The notes: generated by a model from the sequence alone, not told the origin. A stretch of 64,000 bases of DNA from Meridianimarinicoccus sp. MJW13 (GCF_014901205.1 NZ_JACNMU010000001.1:1-64000); one strand, 5' to 3'; shown: positions 7,958 to 18,900, counted from the first letter of the stretch. A program made the numbers and translations.

Positions 7958-9481
7958 ATGCAACCGCTCCTGAAAATGCAGGGCATCCACAAATCCTTTG
8001 CGGGGGTCGCGGCGCTCACCTCTGCAGAGCTTGAGATTGCCCCAGGCGAAGTTCACGCCGTGATCGGCCAGAACGGCGCCGGAAAATCTACCCTGATCAA
8101 GATCCTGACAGGCGTCTATCGCAAGGATTCCGGAGAAGTCGCGTTCGATGGGCGCCCGCTTCACGTGCAATCGCCCCGAGAGGCGCAGGACAACGGAATC
8201 TCCACAATCTATCAGGAGTTGAGCCTCGTTCCGCTCCGCTCGGTGACCGAGAACGTCATCATGGGCTACGAGCCGCGCACGGCGCTCGGGCTGATTGACT
8301 GGACGTCCGCCCACGCGCGCACGCGCGAGATCCTCGCCGGCTTCGGCATCAATATCGACGTGACCCAGGCGCTCGGCTCCTATTCCACCGCTATTCAGCA
8401 GCTGACCGCCATCGCGCGGGCCGTGTCGCTCAATGCGCGGCTTGTCATCATGGACGAGCCGACCTCTTCGCTGGATGATCGCGAGGTCGAGACTCTGTTT
8501 GGCGTGGTGCGCGGGCTGAAGGCGCGCGGCGTCTCGGTCATCTACATCTCGCACTTTCTCGACGAACTGTTCCAGATCTGCGACCGTGCCACGATCATGC
8601 GCGACGGGCAGACGGTGGCGGTTCGTGAGATTGCCGATACCACCAAGCTGGGATTGATCGCCGACATGCTTGGACGCGATCCCGAGGAAATCGCTGCCGC
8701 CGGGATGACCGAGCTTGGCGGTGGTCAGCGCGAAACAGGCGAGGTGCTGCTGGAGGCCACCAACCTGCATACCGATCGCATGTTGCGCGATGTCTCTGTG
8801 ACCGTCCACAAAGGCGAGATCGTCGGGCTTGGCGGGCTTCTGGGGTCGGGGCGGACCGAAGCGGCACGGGCGATCTTTGCGATGGACCGGTTGCGCGGCG
8901 GAACGGTAAGCACGCACCTTCACCCCGAGGGGTTCTCCAATCCCGCCGAGGCGATCCGCGGTGGCGTCGGCTTTCTGACCGAGGATCGCAAGGCCGAGGG
9001 CATTGTGCCGGACATGTCGGTGCGCGAGAACCTGACCCTCGCCCTGCTGCCCCGGCTTGTGCGCCGCGGCACAATCGACCGGGTGCGGGAGGAAGAGATC
9101 GTCAAGAAGTTTGTCGATGCTCTCGGCATCAAACTGGCCAGCATTGAACAGCCGATACGCGAATTGTCGGGTGGCAATCAGCAGAAGGTGCTGCTTGCCC
9201 GCTGGCTTGCGCTTGAGCCCGACCTGCTGATCCTCGACGAGCCAACCCGTGGTGTTGATGTCGGCGCAAAGTTCGAAATCCAGTCGATCATTCAGGAATA
9301 TGTCGAAAAGGGTGTGGGCGTGTTGTTGATTTCCTCGGAATTTGAGGAACTCGTGGAAGGCGCGGATCGGATCGTCGTCTTGCAAGACGGCGTATCGGTG
9401 ACCGAACTCCAGAATCCCGGCATCACCGAGCAGGCGCTGATCGGCGCAATTGCGCAATCCCACGAAAGGGCGACGGCATGA
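7958..9481 (+). CDS. Sugar ABC importer ATP-binding protein, duplicated (RbsA/YtfR/MglA type)
   Basis: The 507-residue protein holds two tandem ATPase domains, as in monosaccharide importers. The N-terminal domain has Walker A GQNGAGKST near residue 42 and Walker B RLVIMDEPTSSLD. The signature region is YSTAIQQLTAIARAV rather than LSxGQ, a common departure in this branch. The second domain has a degenerate Walker A (GLGGLLGSGRTEAARAIF), an intact LSGGNQQKVLLARWLA signature and LLILDEPTRGVDVGA. Its final codons overlap the next start as ATGA (9478-9481), indicating translational coupling to the permease. Confidence 0.92.
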   Translation: MQPLLKMQGIHKSFAGVAALTSAELEIAPGEVHAVIGQNGAGKSTLIKILTGVYRKDSGEVAFDGRPLHVQSPREAQDNGISTIYQELSLVPLRSVTENVIMGYEPRTALGLIDWTSAHARTREILAGFGINIDVTQALGSYSTAIQQLTAIARAVSLNARLVIMDEPTSSLDDREVETLFGVVRGLKARGVSVIYISHFLDELFQICDRATIMRDGQTVAVREIADTTKLGLIADMLGRDPEEIAAAGMTELGGGQRETGEVLLEATNLHTDRMLRDVSVTVHKGEIVGLGGLLGSGRTEAARAIFAMDRLRGGTVSTHLHPEGFSNPAEAIRGGVGFLTEDRKAEGIVPDMSVRENLTLALLPRLVRRGTIDRVREEEIVKKFVDALGIKLASIEQPIRELSGGNQQKVLLARWLALEPDLLILDEPTRGVDVGAKFEIQSIIQEYVEKGVGVLLISSEFEELVEGADRIVVLQDGVSVTELQNPGITEQALIGAIAQSHERATA

Positions 9482-10482
9482 CCGATCAGAGCCAGGCCCC
9501 CTCGGAGCAGAGCAGGAGCCTTTCCATGGACGCATTCGACTGGAAGCACCTTTCCAGGCACGGCGGGCTAGTCGCCTTTGCCGCGCTGCTGCTGATCAAC
9601 ATTCTGATCACGCCCAACTTCCTGCAATTGCAAACGCTTTTCGTGAACATCAGCCAGGTTGCGACGATTGCCATCGTCGCGGTTGGCATGACCCTTGTCA
9701 TCGCGACCGCAGGCATCGACCTCAGCGTCGGCGCGGTCATGGCGGTGGCCGGGGCGATTGCACCGCTGATCTTCCTGTCAGATTTCGCCCAGGCGAACCC
9801 GTCGCTCGGCCTTTTTCTGGCCATCGTTGTCCCGGTCCTCGTCTCGGTGGTTTGCGGGCTTTTCAACGGGGCGCTCGTGGCATTTCTCGGTGTGCAGCCG
9901 ATTATCGCGACGCTGATTTTCTTCATTTCCGGCCGCGGCATCGCACAGGTGCTTACCAACGGCAATTTGCAAACCTTCACGCACCCGGGATTTTCGTATC
10001 TCGGCACTGGCAAGATCCTCGGATTGCCGTTCCAGGGCTGGCTGGTGCTCGTCATCGCCATCGTCGTCTGGTGGATGGCCAACAGGACCATGTTCGGCCG
10101 TCGCATCCTTGCCGTGGGCGGGAATGAGAATGCCGCCAGGCTGACCGGCACCCCGGTGAGGCGCGTCAAGCTTGGCGTATACGCCATCTCAGCCGGTCTG
10201 TCTGGTATCGCCGGACTGATCGTTGTCGCGATCAATTCAGCCTCGGACGCGGCCCGGATTGGCAATCTGATGGAACTGGACGCGATTGCAGCCGCCGTCG
10301 TGGGTGGCACGCTGCTCATGGGCGGCAAGGCTCCGATCTTCGGCGCCATCCTTGGCGCGGTGATCATCCAACTGGTGAAATACACCCTGCTGGCCAATGG
10401 GGTTGCCGATGAGGTCGCGCTGATCGCCAAGGCCGCCATCATCGTATTGGCCGTTTACGTTCAGCAGGGCCGGAAGGAGTGA
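9478..10482 (+). CDS. Sugar ABC importer permease, first (YtfT/RbsC type)
   Basis: This 334-residue inner-membrane protein is of the BPD_transp_2 family with about eight to ten hydrophobic segments. The family signature VGMTLVIATAGIDLSVGAVMAVAG lies near residues 75-98, and the EAA-like segment ENAARLTGTPVRRVKLGVYAISAGLSGIAG faces the ATPase. It starts in a four-base overlap with the ATPase gene and ends in an overlap region with the second permease. The heterodimeric pair of permeases is as in the ytfQRT-yjfF importer. Confidence 0.92.
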   Translation: MTDQSQAPSEQSRSLSMDAFDWKHLSRHGGLVAFAALLLINILITPNFLQLQTLFVNISQVATIAIVAVGMTLVIATAGIDLSVGAVMAVAGAIAPLIFLSDFAQANPSLGLFLAIVVPVLVSVVCGLFNGALVAFLGVQPIIATLIFFISGRGIAQVLTNGNLQTFTHPGFSYLGTGKILGLPFQGWLVLVIAIVVWWMANRTMFGRRILAVGGNENAARLTGTPVRRVKLGVYAISAGLSGIAGLIVVAINSASDAARIGNLMELDAIAAAVVGGTLLMGGKAPIFGAILGAVIIQLVKYTLLANGVADEVALIAKAAIIVLAVYVQQGRKE

Positions 10483-10487
10483 TGAAC

Positions 10488-11483
10488 ATGCTCGATACCA
10501 ACGCATTCGACTTGCGCAGATATCTTCAGGGCAACGGCCAGTCGCTAGGTGTCTGGCTCGCGCTCGTACTCGTGATTCTGTTTGGCGCCATGCGCTACGA
10601 CAACTTTGCCGGCGCCTACAACATCAGTTCGTTCCTCAACTACAACTCGATGTTCATCGCGATTGCGCTCGGCATGTGCTTCGTCATCATGACGGGCGGG
10701 ATCGATCTTTCCGTGGGATCGGTGGTGGCGTTCACCTCGGTCTGCGTGGCCTACCTTTCGCCCTATGGCATCCAGGTTGCGCTACCTGGAGGTATTCTGG
10801 CAGGGATGGCCATCGGGGGCTTGAATGCCTTTTTTGTTATCGGAATGCGCATTCCACCCTTCATTGCCACGCTCGCGACAATGCTGGGTGCGAAGGGCGG
10901 CGCCCTGGTCATTTCGGGCCGGCAGACGATCTCGGTCGATTGGGGCTCCAACTTCACCAAGTTTGGAATGGGCAATGTGGGCGGCATCCTGCCTTGGTCG
11001 ATCATCGTCGTAGCGATCCTGGCGGTGATCCTTTGGGTGGTCCTTGAAAAGACCTCCATCGGCCGCACCGTCGAAGCCATCGGCGGCGGCGAGGACGCAA
11101 CCCGGATGATGGGCCTGCCGGTCAACCGCGCCAAGGCTTTCGTCTACATCCTGTCAGGGGGCTGCGCGGGCCTCGCCGGAGTGATCCTCGCCTCAGGCTT
11201 TGGGGCCGGCCAACCCCTGGAAGGCGTCGGCTGGGAATTGTCAGCCATCGCCTCGGTCGTCGTCGGCGGCACGCTGTTGACCGGCGGGCTCGGCTCGGTG
11301 CCTGCCACCGTCGCAGGGGCACTGCTTCTCGGCCTCGTCTTCAACATCCTCAACTTCGAGAACGGGCGCGGCGTGATCAGCATCTCGGCCTATTGGCAGA
11401 TGGTCGTGCGCGGTCTGTTCCTTTTCGTCGTGATCCTCCTGCAATCGCGGGTCTCACGCACGGCCTCAAGACAAGGAGCCTAA
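10488..11483 (+). CDS. Sugar ABC importer permease, second (YjfF/RbsC type)
   Basis: The 331-residue partner permease carries the same signature ([22 protein letters not shown]) and the inner loop [39 protein letters not shown] at 10474-10479 is eight bases before the ATG at 10488 but only two before the ATG at 10482, so 10488 is preferred; a GTG at 10479 also exists. The stop is one base before the GTG start of the dehydratase gene, so import and catabolism are transcribed together. Confidence 0.9.
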   Translation: MLDTNAFDLRRYLQGNGQSLGVWLALVLVILFGAMRYDNFAGAYNISSFLNYNSMFIAIALGMCFVIMTGGIDLSVGSVVAFTSVCVAYLSPYGIQVALPGGILAGMAIGGLNAFFVIGMRIPPFIATLATMLGAKGGALVISGRQTISVDWGSNFTKFGMGNVGGILPWSIIVVAILAVILWVVLEKTSIGRTVEAIGGGEDATRMMGLPVNRAKAFVYILSGGCAGLAGVILASGFGAGQPLEGVGWELSAIASVVVGGTLLTGGLGSVPATVAGALLLGLVFNILNFENGRGVISISAYWQMVVRGLFLFVVILLQSRVSRTASRQGA

Positions 11484-11484
11484 C

Positions 11485-12582
11485 GTGACCGGGATTCAAT
11501 CGTTGCAAGCCCGCCGGTTTGCCATTCCGCTTGACGAGGTGTTGAGCGATGCCAAGCACGGCGATCACACCCATTTCGAGTTGATTACCGTGACTGTCCG
11601 GCTCACGGACGGCAGCGAGGGCACCGGCTACACCTACACCGGCGGCAAGGGCGGCCACGCAATACTCGCGATGATCGACCATGACCTGAAACCTTTCCTG
11701 CTTGGCAGGGACGGTGCGCAGGTCGAGGAGCTTCATGATGCAATGCAGTGGCACGTGCATTATGTCGCCCGGGGCGGTATCGCGTCCTTCGCCATTTCCG
11801 CCGTGGACATCGCGCTTTGGGACGCACGGTGCAAGCGCGCCGGAAAGCCGCTCTGGCAGATGGCGGGCGGGTCCTCGAACACGTGCAATTGCTACTTCGG
11901 CGGAATCGACCTGAATTTCCCGCTGCCCAAGCTCTTGGACTCGATCCGGGACTACCTGGCCAAAGGCGCGAACGGCGTGAAGATCAAGATCGGTCAGTCG
12001 ACCCTTGCAGAGGACGTTGCCCGCATAGCCGCGGTGCGCGACCTGATCGGGCCGGATGTCGCCTTCATGGTCGATGCCAATTATTCCATGACGGTGCCAC
12101 AGGCGATCGAAGCCGCCGAAGCGTTCAAACCCTTTGACCTGCTGTGGTTCGAGGAACCGACGATCCCCGACGACTACCTGGGCTTCGGCCGGATTGCCCG
12201 CGAGACGGGCATGCCACTGGCCATGGGCGAGAACCTGCATACGATCCACGAGTTCGAATACGCATTCGAACAGGCCAGCCTGTCGTATGTGCAGCCCGAC
12301 GCGTCGAACTGTGGCGGCATCACCGGCTGGCTGCGCGTGGCAGAACTGTCGCGCAGGCATGGCATCCCGGTGTGCAGTCACGGGATGCAGGAGCTTCACA
12401 TCTCGCTGGTATCCGGGCAACCGAACGCTGGCTGGGTCGAACTGCACTCATTTCCCATCGACCGCTACACCACACGCCCCGTCGTCATAGAAAACCACCT
12501 CGCCGTCGCGCCGGATGCGCCTGGTATTGGCGTCACGTTCGATTGGTCAAGGCTGGGAGATGCCGACGATCGTGCGGCCTGA
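11485..12582 (+). CDS. Enolase-superfamily sugar-acid dehydratase, mandelate racemase subgroup
   Basis: The 365-residue enzyme abstracts the proton alpha to a carboxylate and usually dehydrates an aldonate to a 2-keto-3-deoxy acid. All the expected residues are visible: the KxK motif Lys166/Lys168 (GVKIKIG), Mg ligands Asp197 (MVDAN), Glu223 (WFEEP) and Glu249 (MGEN), and the Asp272/His299 dyad ([10 protein letters not shown] and VCSHGMQ). These define the mandelate racemase subgroup, but the substrate (fuconate, galactarate, gluconate or other) cannot be fixed by eye. Translation starts at GTG 11485, eight bases after an AAGGAG. The sugar importer precedes it directly, and sugar dehydrogenases follow it. 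Confidence 0.85.
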   Translation: MTGIQSLQARRFAIPLDEVLSDAKHGDHTHFELITVTVRLTDGSEGTGYTYTGGKGGHAILAMIDHDLKPFLLGRDGAQVEELHDAMQWHVHYVARGGIASFAISAVDIALWDARCKRAGKPLWQMAGGSSNTCNCYFGGIDLNFPLPKLLDSIRDYLAKGANGVKIKIGQSTLAEDVARIAAVRDLIGPDVAFMVDANYSMTVPQAIEAAEAFKPFDLLWFEEPTIPDDYLGFGRIARETGMPLAMGENLHTIHEFEYAFEQASLSYVQPDASNCGGITGWLRVAELSRRHGIPVCSHGMQELHISLVSGQPNAGWVELHSFPIDRYTTRPVVIENHLAVAPDAPGIGVTFDWSRLGDADDRAA

Positions 12583-12689
12583 CGCCCGACCGTCCAATTG
12601 CTCTGCACCTGCGAGTGTTTACGGATCGCCGAAAAAAGACCCGAGGGGTGGGAACCCCGGATTGGGTCGCACATGAGGGAAGCAACAAC

Positions 12690-13712
12690 ATGAAGGCTCT
12701 GGTTTACACAGGCCCCAACAAGGTCGAAGTACAGGATGTTCCCGTTCCGGCTGGGCGAAGCGGTGCGGTGAAGGTCCGGATGCGCTATTGCGGCGTCTGC
12801 GGCACCGATATCGGCATCTTTGCTGGCAAGCACCCAAGAGCCCGGGCCCCACTGGTGCTCGGGCATGAATTCGTTGGTACGGTCGAAGAACTCGCTGGTG
12901 GCTCGGGGCAGTTTTCGGTCGGCGACCGGGTTGTCGCCTATCCGCTTTTTTCCTGCGGCAGCTGCCGGCCCTGCCGGAACGGGCAGCCGCATGTCTGCGA
13001 GACGCTGAAGCTCATCGGCATCGACCGCGACGGCGGCATGGCCGACTACGCCTGGATCGACGAGGATGTGCTGTTCAAGGTTCCGGAGACGCTGTCCGAT
13101 GCCGCTGCCGCGCTGGTCGAGCCGCTGGCCGTGGTGGTCCGCTCGCTGCACCAGGCGCGATTCAACCTGCTGGACACTACCGTCGTCACCGGCGCCGGGC
13201 CGATCGGCGTGCTGACCGCGATCGTGCTCAAGCATTCAGGCGCCTCGCGCATCGTGATCTCCGACGTGGACCAGGGGCGGCTCGATATTTGCGCCAAGTT
13301 CGGCTTCGAGACTGTCAACGTCGCCGTGACAAGCCTTGTCGACTACATCAACGACAGCACCAATAACGAAGGCGTCGATATCGTGTTCGAATGCTCCGGC
13401 GTCGAAAGCGCGGCGGCCGAGATGACGAAGCTGACGCGGGTCGGCGGCACTATCTGCATGACCGGCATCCACAAGGCACCGCGCGCGGTAGACCTGCGGG
13501 ACATGAACTTCAAGGAACAGATCCTGATTGGGTCGCGCGTCTACACGCTCAGGGAATTCGGCATGTCGGTGGCCTATGCGCAGGAGATCGCGGAAGACCT
13601 GGAGAAGGTCGTGACCCAGATCGTGCCGCTGTCGGGGGCCGAAAGCGTCTTCGAGATGATCGCCGATCCGTCGGTGACCACGGTGAAGGTGCTTGTGGAC
13701 TGCCAGGCGTGA
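12690..13712 (+). CDS. Zinc-dependent medium-chain alcohol/polyol dehydrogenase
   Basis: This 340-residue NAD(P)-dependent dehydrogenase resembles threonine and sorbitol dehydrogenases. Catalytic zinc ligands are Cys37 (CGVCGTD), His59/Glu60 (LGHEF) and Glu144 (LVEPLA). A structural zinc site is given by Cys89, 92, 95 and 103. The cofactor loop is VVTGAGPIGVLTAIV near residue 170, followed by an Asp at the end of the second strand (ISDVD), suggesting NAD preference. The ATG at 12690 was chosen because homology begins there (MKALVYTGPNKVEV); the frame is open further upstream without similarity. It would oxidise a sugar, polyol or sugar-acid hydroxyl in the pathway. Confidence 0.87.
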   Translation: MKALVYTGPNKVEVQDVPVPAGRSGAVKVRMRYCGVCGTDIGIFAGKHPRARAPLVLGHEFVGTVEELAGGSGQFSVGDRVVAYPLFSCGSCRPCRNGQPHVCETLKLIGIDRDGGMADYAWIDEDVLFKVPETLSDAAAALVEPLAVVVRSLHQARFNLLDTTVVTGAGPIGVLTAIVLKHSGASRIVISDVDQGRLDICAKFGFETVNVAVTSLVDYINDSTNNEGVDIVFECSGVESAAAEMTKLTRVGGTICMTGIHKAPRAVDLRDMNFKEQILIGSRVYTLREFGMSVAYAQEIAEDLEKVVTQIVPLSGAESVFEMIADPSVTTVKVLVDCQA

Positions 13713-13743
13713 CCGATCGGAAAGACAAGAGGACAAGAAGGCT

Positions 13744-14502
13744 ATGACAAGTTTTGATGTAAGCGGTCGCAAGGCGATCGTGACGGGCGGCACACGCGGC
13801 CTTGGCATGGGCATGGCCGAGGCGTTGCTGGAAGCGGGGGCAGAGGTGGTGATCTTCGGCTCCGGCGAAAGCGCGAAAGCTGTTGCCGAGGAATTTCGCG
13901 GCCGCGGCTTCGCCTGCCACGGGCTGATTGTGGACCTGGCCGATGCCGCGGCGCGCGGTGCGGGCTTCGACGCGGCGCTGGCGCTGCTTGGCGGGCGGCT
14001 CGACATCCTGGTAACCGCCGCCGGTGTCCAGAAGCGGCATAAGAGCGAGGAGTTTCCGCTGGAGGATTTCGACGCGGTGCTGGAGGTCAACCTGACCTCG
14101 GTCTTCGATCTCTGCCAACGCGCGGCGCGGGTGATGCTGCCCCAGGGGCGCGGCAAGATCGTCAACATCGCCTCGCTGCTCAGCTTCTTCGGCGGGCTCA
14201 CGGTGCCGGCCTATGCCGCCAGCAAGGGCGGTATCGCGCAGCTTACCAAGGCGCTGGCCAACGAATGGGCAAGCCAGGGGATCTGCGTCAACGCCATCGC
14301 GCCGGGCTACATGGCCACCGACATGAACACGGCGCTACTGGCCGATGCCGGACGCAATGCCGAGATCACGGCCCGCATCCCGGCCCGCCGCTGGGGTGTT
14401 GCCGACGACATGAAGGGGCCGCTGCTGTTCCTGGCCTCCGAGGCCTCGGATTATGTCAACGGCGCCATCCTCCCGGTGGACGGCGGCTACCTTGGCCGCT
14501 GA
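13744..14502 (+). CDS. Short-chain dehydrogenase/reductase, KduD/gluconate 5-dehydrogenase type
   Basis: The 252-residue classical SDR has the cofactor motif TGGTRGLG at residues 14-21, the NAAG-like TAAG at 91-94, and the catalytic triad Ser144, Tyr157 and Lys161 (YAASK). The segment NAIAPGYMATDMN and the C-terminal substrate loop are typical of 2-deoxy-gluconate or gluconate dehydrogenases. It probably interconverts a keto and hydroxy sugar acid. The start is the ATG at 13744, after the previous gene's stop by 31 bases. Confidence 0.87.
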   Translation: MTSFDVSGRKAIVTGGTRGLGMGMAEALLEAGAEVVIFGSGESAKAVAEEFRGRGFACHGLIVDLADAAARGAGFDAALALLGGRLDILVTAAGVQKRHKSEEFPLEDFDAVLEVNLTSVFDLCQRAARVMLPQGRGKIVNIASLLSFFGGLTVPAYAASKGGIAQLTKALANEWASQGICVNAIAPGYMATDMNTALLADAGRNAEITARIPARRWGVADDMKGPLLFLASEASDYVNGAILPVDGGYLGR

Positions 14503-14535
14503 CACGAGAAACACTCGAACAAGGAAAATCAGCTG

Positions 14536-15495
14536 ATGAAGATTGTCGTCTCCGATTGCGACCACGCCTCCATGCGCATCGAGGAGAAGGTCCTCGCCGA
14601 TGCCGGCTTCGGATATGAGCATCACGCCTGTCGGACCGAGGACGATCTGATCGCCAAATGCGCCGGCGCGAATGTCATCATGACTCAGTACGGCCCCTTC
14701 AGCGACAGGGTGCTCGCGGCGCTCTGCCCGGACCTGGGGCTGATCGTGCGCTACGGAGTCGGGGTCGACACCATTGATCTGGACGCGGCGACTCGCCTCG
14801 GCGTGCAGATATGCAACGTGCCCGACTATGGCATGAACGAGGTCTCCGACCATGCGCTTGGACTAATGCTGGCGCTGGTCCGCAAGATCCCAATGATCAC
14901 CAACAGCACGCGTGCCGGCGAATGGGATTACCGGATGTCCATACCGGTGCGTCGCATCAAGGACATGACGATCGGCGTGCTGGGTGTTGGTCGGATCGGG
15001 CGGCTGTTTGCCCTCAAGGCCATGGCATTCGGCGGGCGCGTAGTGCTGTGCGACCCGTACAAGCCGGACGGAAAAAGCCGGGTTCCGGGGGCCGAGCAGT
15101 TGCCATTTGACGATTTCATTGCCGCTGCTGACGTGGTCTCGGTCCATTGCCCGCTATCGGAGGAGACCAATGGGCTGATCGGAGCGCCCGAGATCGCCAA
15201 AATGCGGCCGGGTGCGTTCATCATAAACACCGCCCGAGGCGGTATCGTCGATGAGGATGCGCTAGCCGAGGGGCTGGCCTCGGGAAAACTCGCGGGCGCT
15301 GGCATCGACACTGTCGAGGTCGAACCGCTGCGAAAGGACTCGCCGCTGCGGGCGCTCGACACCTGCCTCGTCACACCCCACATGGCCTGGTACTCAGAGG
15401 AATCCGCCAACGAACTCAAACGCAAGGTCGCAGAGGAAGCCGTGCGGTTTGCCCAAGGGCACTGCGTGACTTACCCAGTCAACCGCCCGGCGTGA
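14536..15495 (+). CDS. D-2-hydroxyacid dehydrogenase, CtBP-like
   Basis: This 319-residue NAD-dependent oxidoreductase belongs to the D-2-hydroxyacid dehydrogenase fold. The nucleotide-binding loop is GVLGVGRIG (147-155), and the catalytic set is Arg234 (NTARGG), Glu263 (VEVEP) and His282 (TPHMAWYSEES), the last motif being characteristic of the CtBP-like branch. It would reduce or oxidise a 2-keto or 2-hydroxy acid, for example one arising from the keto-deoxy acid made by the dehydratase. It is the last gene of the operon, 33 bases after the SDR. I found no convincing terminator after it. Confidence 0.87.
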   Translation: MKIVVSDCDHASMRIEEKVLADAGFGYEHHACRTEDDLIAKCAGANVIMTQYGPFSDRVLAALCPDLGLIVRYGVGVDTIDLDAATRLGVQICNVPDYGMNEVSDHALGLMLALVRKIPMITNSTRAGEWDYRMSIPVRRIKDMTIGVLGVGRIGRLFALKAMAFGGRVVLCDPYKPDGKSRVPGAEQLPFDDFIAAADVVSVHCPLSEETNGLIGAPEIAKMRPGAFIINTARGGIVDEDALAEGLASGKLAGAGIDTVEVEPLRKDSPLRALDTCLVTPHMAWYSEESANELKRKVAEEAVRFAQGHCVTYPVNRPA

Positions 15496-15816
15496 CCCGG
15501 CCGGCCCGGCTCTCGTCCGCTGGACTTCCTGACGGTCCACGAGGACGGCGCAGTCATGTCCAAGGTGCTTCTCTAACTGGCAAAAATGGAGCAAGCCACA
15601 TCTGATATGAGAACGGCGATGCGAAAGTCGACCACGGTTGCGGCGGGATGAGCCTGCTGCGGGCGGCGCGAAGTGGCCTGCTGCCGTTTCCGTTTCAAGA
15701 TCTCTGATTTCCTTCTCGTCGAGTATCAGCCGACCACAGGTCGTAACCTACGTCAGCGTCCAAATTTCGGGGGCAACTCAAACCAGCCTAAATTTCCTCC
15801 GCCCCAGTGCCAGGCT
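15496..15816. other. Non-coding gap between the catabolic operon and the RTX gene
   Basis: No supported gene was seen here on either strand. Short frames exist but lack ribosome-binding sites and recognisable motifs. GC-rich self-complementary sequence (CCGGCCGG, near 15500) follows the 2-hydroxyacid dehydrogenase stop but does not form a clear terminator with a U-tract. Confidence 0.5.
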
Positions 15817-15844
15817 TTCACACCGCTGCTGGCATAAATAAAAT
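15817..15844 (+). promoter_or_regulatory. Predicted sigma70-type promoter of the RTX gene
   Basis: TTCACA (15817-15822) and TAAAAT (15839-15844), each matching the consensus at five of six positions, are separated by 16 bases. The surrounding sequence is markedly AT-rich for this genome. It implies a 5' leader of about 95 bases before the RTX start codon. Confidence 0.5.
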
Positions 15845-15944
15845 ATCAAAAACTGGGAAAACTCTGTAATGATGTGCCTCAGGGTGGATACCTCTGGTCC
15901 TTTTGAGTTCTTTGCTCTGCTCTTTCTGCACATGCGAGGATCGA

Positions 15945-18900
15945 ATGGCCAAGAAGAACACCACCCTGAATTTCGCCGCAACCAACCAGTCGCTCTGGTC
16001 CCCGGGGGAAGCCTTCGACGGCTTCCTAACCACAGGCGACCTTCTGGTGTACGAACTGCCGAGCCTTGAAGAATTCATCGGCATCAGCAAATTCAACACC
16101 AACATCGGCGCAACAGCCTATATGGAAGCCCGGTTCGGGCTGGTGGCCTGGGCCGATATCGGTTCGACCGGAAGCTGGCAGGCGGACTATGACATCTCGG
16201 TCGACATCGACCTGCCCTATGCTGTCTATGCTGCCGATCAGATGGTTTTCGACTTCTCGGACTACTACGTGGTCTCGGCCGACATCAGTTCGATCGGCTT
16301 TGGCAACGCCGAATCCGATGATCCGGAAAAGCTGGTTACCGCAGGCCTGGACCTGGTTGCAGAGTTCAAGGCAGGTCTGAAAGGCATCGGATTTTATGGC
16401 CCCATCCCCGGCGGGGTCGACAATTTCACTTTTGGCAACATCCCTCTGATCGATCTCGACCTCGGCGGCCCGTTGTTGGACGTGTCCATTGATAAGCCGA
16501 CGTACAATGCAAAAGTTGAAGGTTGGGGGATCGAGTTCTATCTGGGGCTACCCACCGGCGCAGACACCGAAGGCTCTTCCGAGGGGTCGGGCGTGGTTTC
16601 CGGGAGTGGGATCTCCGACACGCGCTTTGCAACGCTGGATGCCGATCTGGACAACATCCTGACCGAGCTGTTGGGCTATATCAAGAACCCCTACATTGCA
16701 GCAGGGGTCAAGTTTCTCGAACGGGTCGTGTTCGCGGAATACGAGTGGGAAGTCGGGGGCGGCGACATCGAGTTCTCGTTCACGATGGTTGACGTTCAAG
16801 GGACGATCGGGGTCGCGCTGAGTGAACAGGTCAGACTGGACATAACAGAACCGGGGCCTTCGATGGTCCCGGATGTGAACATTGCACTGACAACGGACAA
16901 CGGCACTCCCAACGATCCGAAAGACGACACAACGGTGTACGGCAACCTTGGCGATGTGCTTAGCCTGACGGCGCCCGCCGTCGGGTATGGCAACGCGCTT
17001 GTCACAGCTGAATACTCGGTCGGATCAGGCGTGTTTTCGCATTCAGTGGGTCTGAACGTAAATTCCAAGATCACCATCGATATCCTGAGCGGCAGCTTCG
17101 GCGGCGATCTTGTGCCCGGGTTCCTGGAGTTCGATTTCGGTCCGGTCTGGGATTATGAGTTCCCCGAAGGCGGTTACGACATCGATATCGACGGTCTGTA
17201 CTATGATTCCTTTCCCGTCAGCGGTTCGATCTTTGGAACCCAGACCGAAGTCTATGACGTCTTCTATGCGCACCGAAATCTTGCCCCAACCGGTTGGGAC
17301 AGAAGTCTGCCGTCTGCCGAACATGCGGCCTACGGGTTCATCGAGGCTGGTTTTCAGGCCAGAACGGCCGCAGCGGATTCCTTTGATCCCGGGAATGCCT
17401 ATCTCAAGAAACCTACGCAGGCAGAAGTCAGCGCCGAGGATGACTTTGTCATCGATTACTCCAACGAGACCCAGAAAGTTCTGTTCACCTGGGCAGGCGC
17501 GATCACGTGGGACTCGGTCACACTGAAATACGGCAACAAAAGCCGCGTCCTGATCGCCCCCGATGCTGTTGAAGGTGTCAATCTGACCCCGGTACGGGCT
17601 GATCTGAATATCACCTTGCCGCAATCAAATCTGACCACCGGTGTTTTCCTGAACCACGACAGCGGCATTCAGTCTCTTTACGACGGCATATTCGCGTCGC
17701 GTTTCGCGGACTCGTACACCTACGAATACAACGGCAAAACATTCACATCCCGGAACGTAGCCAATGTCATCGGCGGCGTGCGCGGGGACGTTCTGGTCTA
17801 TTCCTATCACGACTTCGCAGATTCAGATGGTCAAGGCGGCGAGTTTTTCGACGGTGGGGGCAACGAAAACGATTCCCATGACCTGTTCGTCGCCAACCTC
17901 GCGACCTGGGGTACCGGGGTGTATTGGGATCTGCCGAATTCGATCCTGCGCGACAATGATGGCGACCCGAATACCATGGGCGGTGTCACGCTGGAATATG
18001 CCGGCGAATCCATTGACGTCATCAACGTGGAGGCCATGGCGATCCTGACAGGCAATCAGGATGACTATATTGTTGCAGGGACCAAAAGCGATGTGATCCT
18101 GACCAATGGCGGGGATGATATTGTCAAGCTGGTCTACTTTGTCCCCAATGGGCCTGCAGGTATGCAACCGGTTGATATTGAGGACGATTATGTGCGTCTT
18201 GGTGCTGGCGATGATGTGGCCATCGTTGAACTAGGCAACATTCCCAATCCTGGGGGGAAGTTCACCGACTACATCTTTGGCGGCACTGGCATTGATAATG
18301 TGTTTGTACGTTCTGGCGTGCAGGGACTGCGCTATGACATGTTTGATGACACCCTCGCCGGCTATGTATTCGGCGGAGAAGGTATCGGAGCAGACGATAC
18401 CCACGCAAATTTCAGCACGCTTTTGCAATACTATGGCGCAAATCTTGAAGATTACGCCGACACATACGGTGCGGATGACCCCTCATTCGGGATCGACACC
18501 AATGACGACGGCAGCGATGATTTCTTCGCACCCAATCACTACCTCCTGCTGAACGGTGGCTCGCAGCAAGGCCGGATCGAGATTTCGCGTGACGTTGAAT
18601 ACGTCAGTGTCAATGTCGACAGTGGCAGCGGTGGCGGCGACGACCTGATGGTCTTTCAGGGTGGCACCCGCTACGACGGCGGTGCTGGCAGCGATACGTT
18701 CATTGGTGATTTTCAAGCCTGGCAGTACGACAAGGGCGCGCGCGGCGGCCTGAATCTGGCGGTTTCGGACCAGGAATCCTATTTCGGTGACGTGGTCATC
18801 CGGAATATCGAACGCATTCACGTCATCGGCACAGACGACAATGACATCATCTCGGGTGGCGATGAGGATGACTATGTTTTCGGGGCCTACGGCAACGACT

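Noticed and set aside
6866-9535. Open frame of 889 codons on the minus strand opposite the sugar importer
   Set aside because: It is antisense to two well-supported importer genes. High-GC codon bias keeps the opposite strand free of stops; the translation has no recognisable domain.
12144-12689. Extended N-terminus of the zinc alcohol dehydrogenase frame
   Set aside because: It overlaps the dehydratase gene in another frame, and family similarity begins exactly at the ATG at 12690.
15903-15944. Upstream in-frame start for the RTX protein
   Set aside because: The extra 14 residues are Cys-rich and unlike the acidic protein, and the ATG at 15945 has a clear GAGGA ribosome-binding site.
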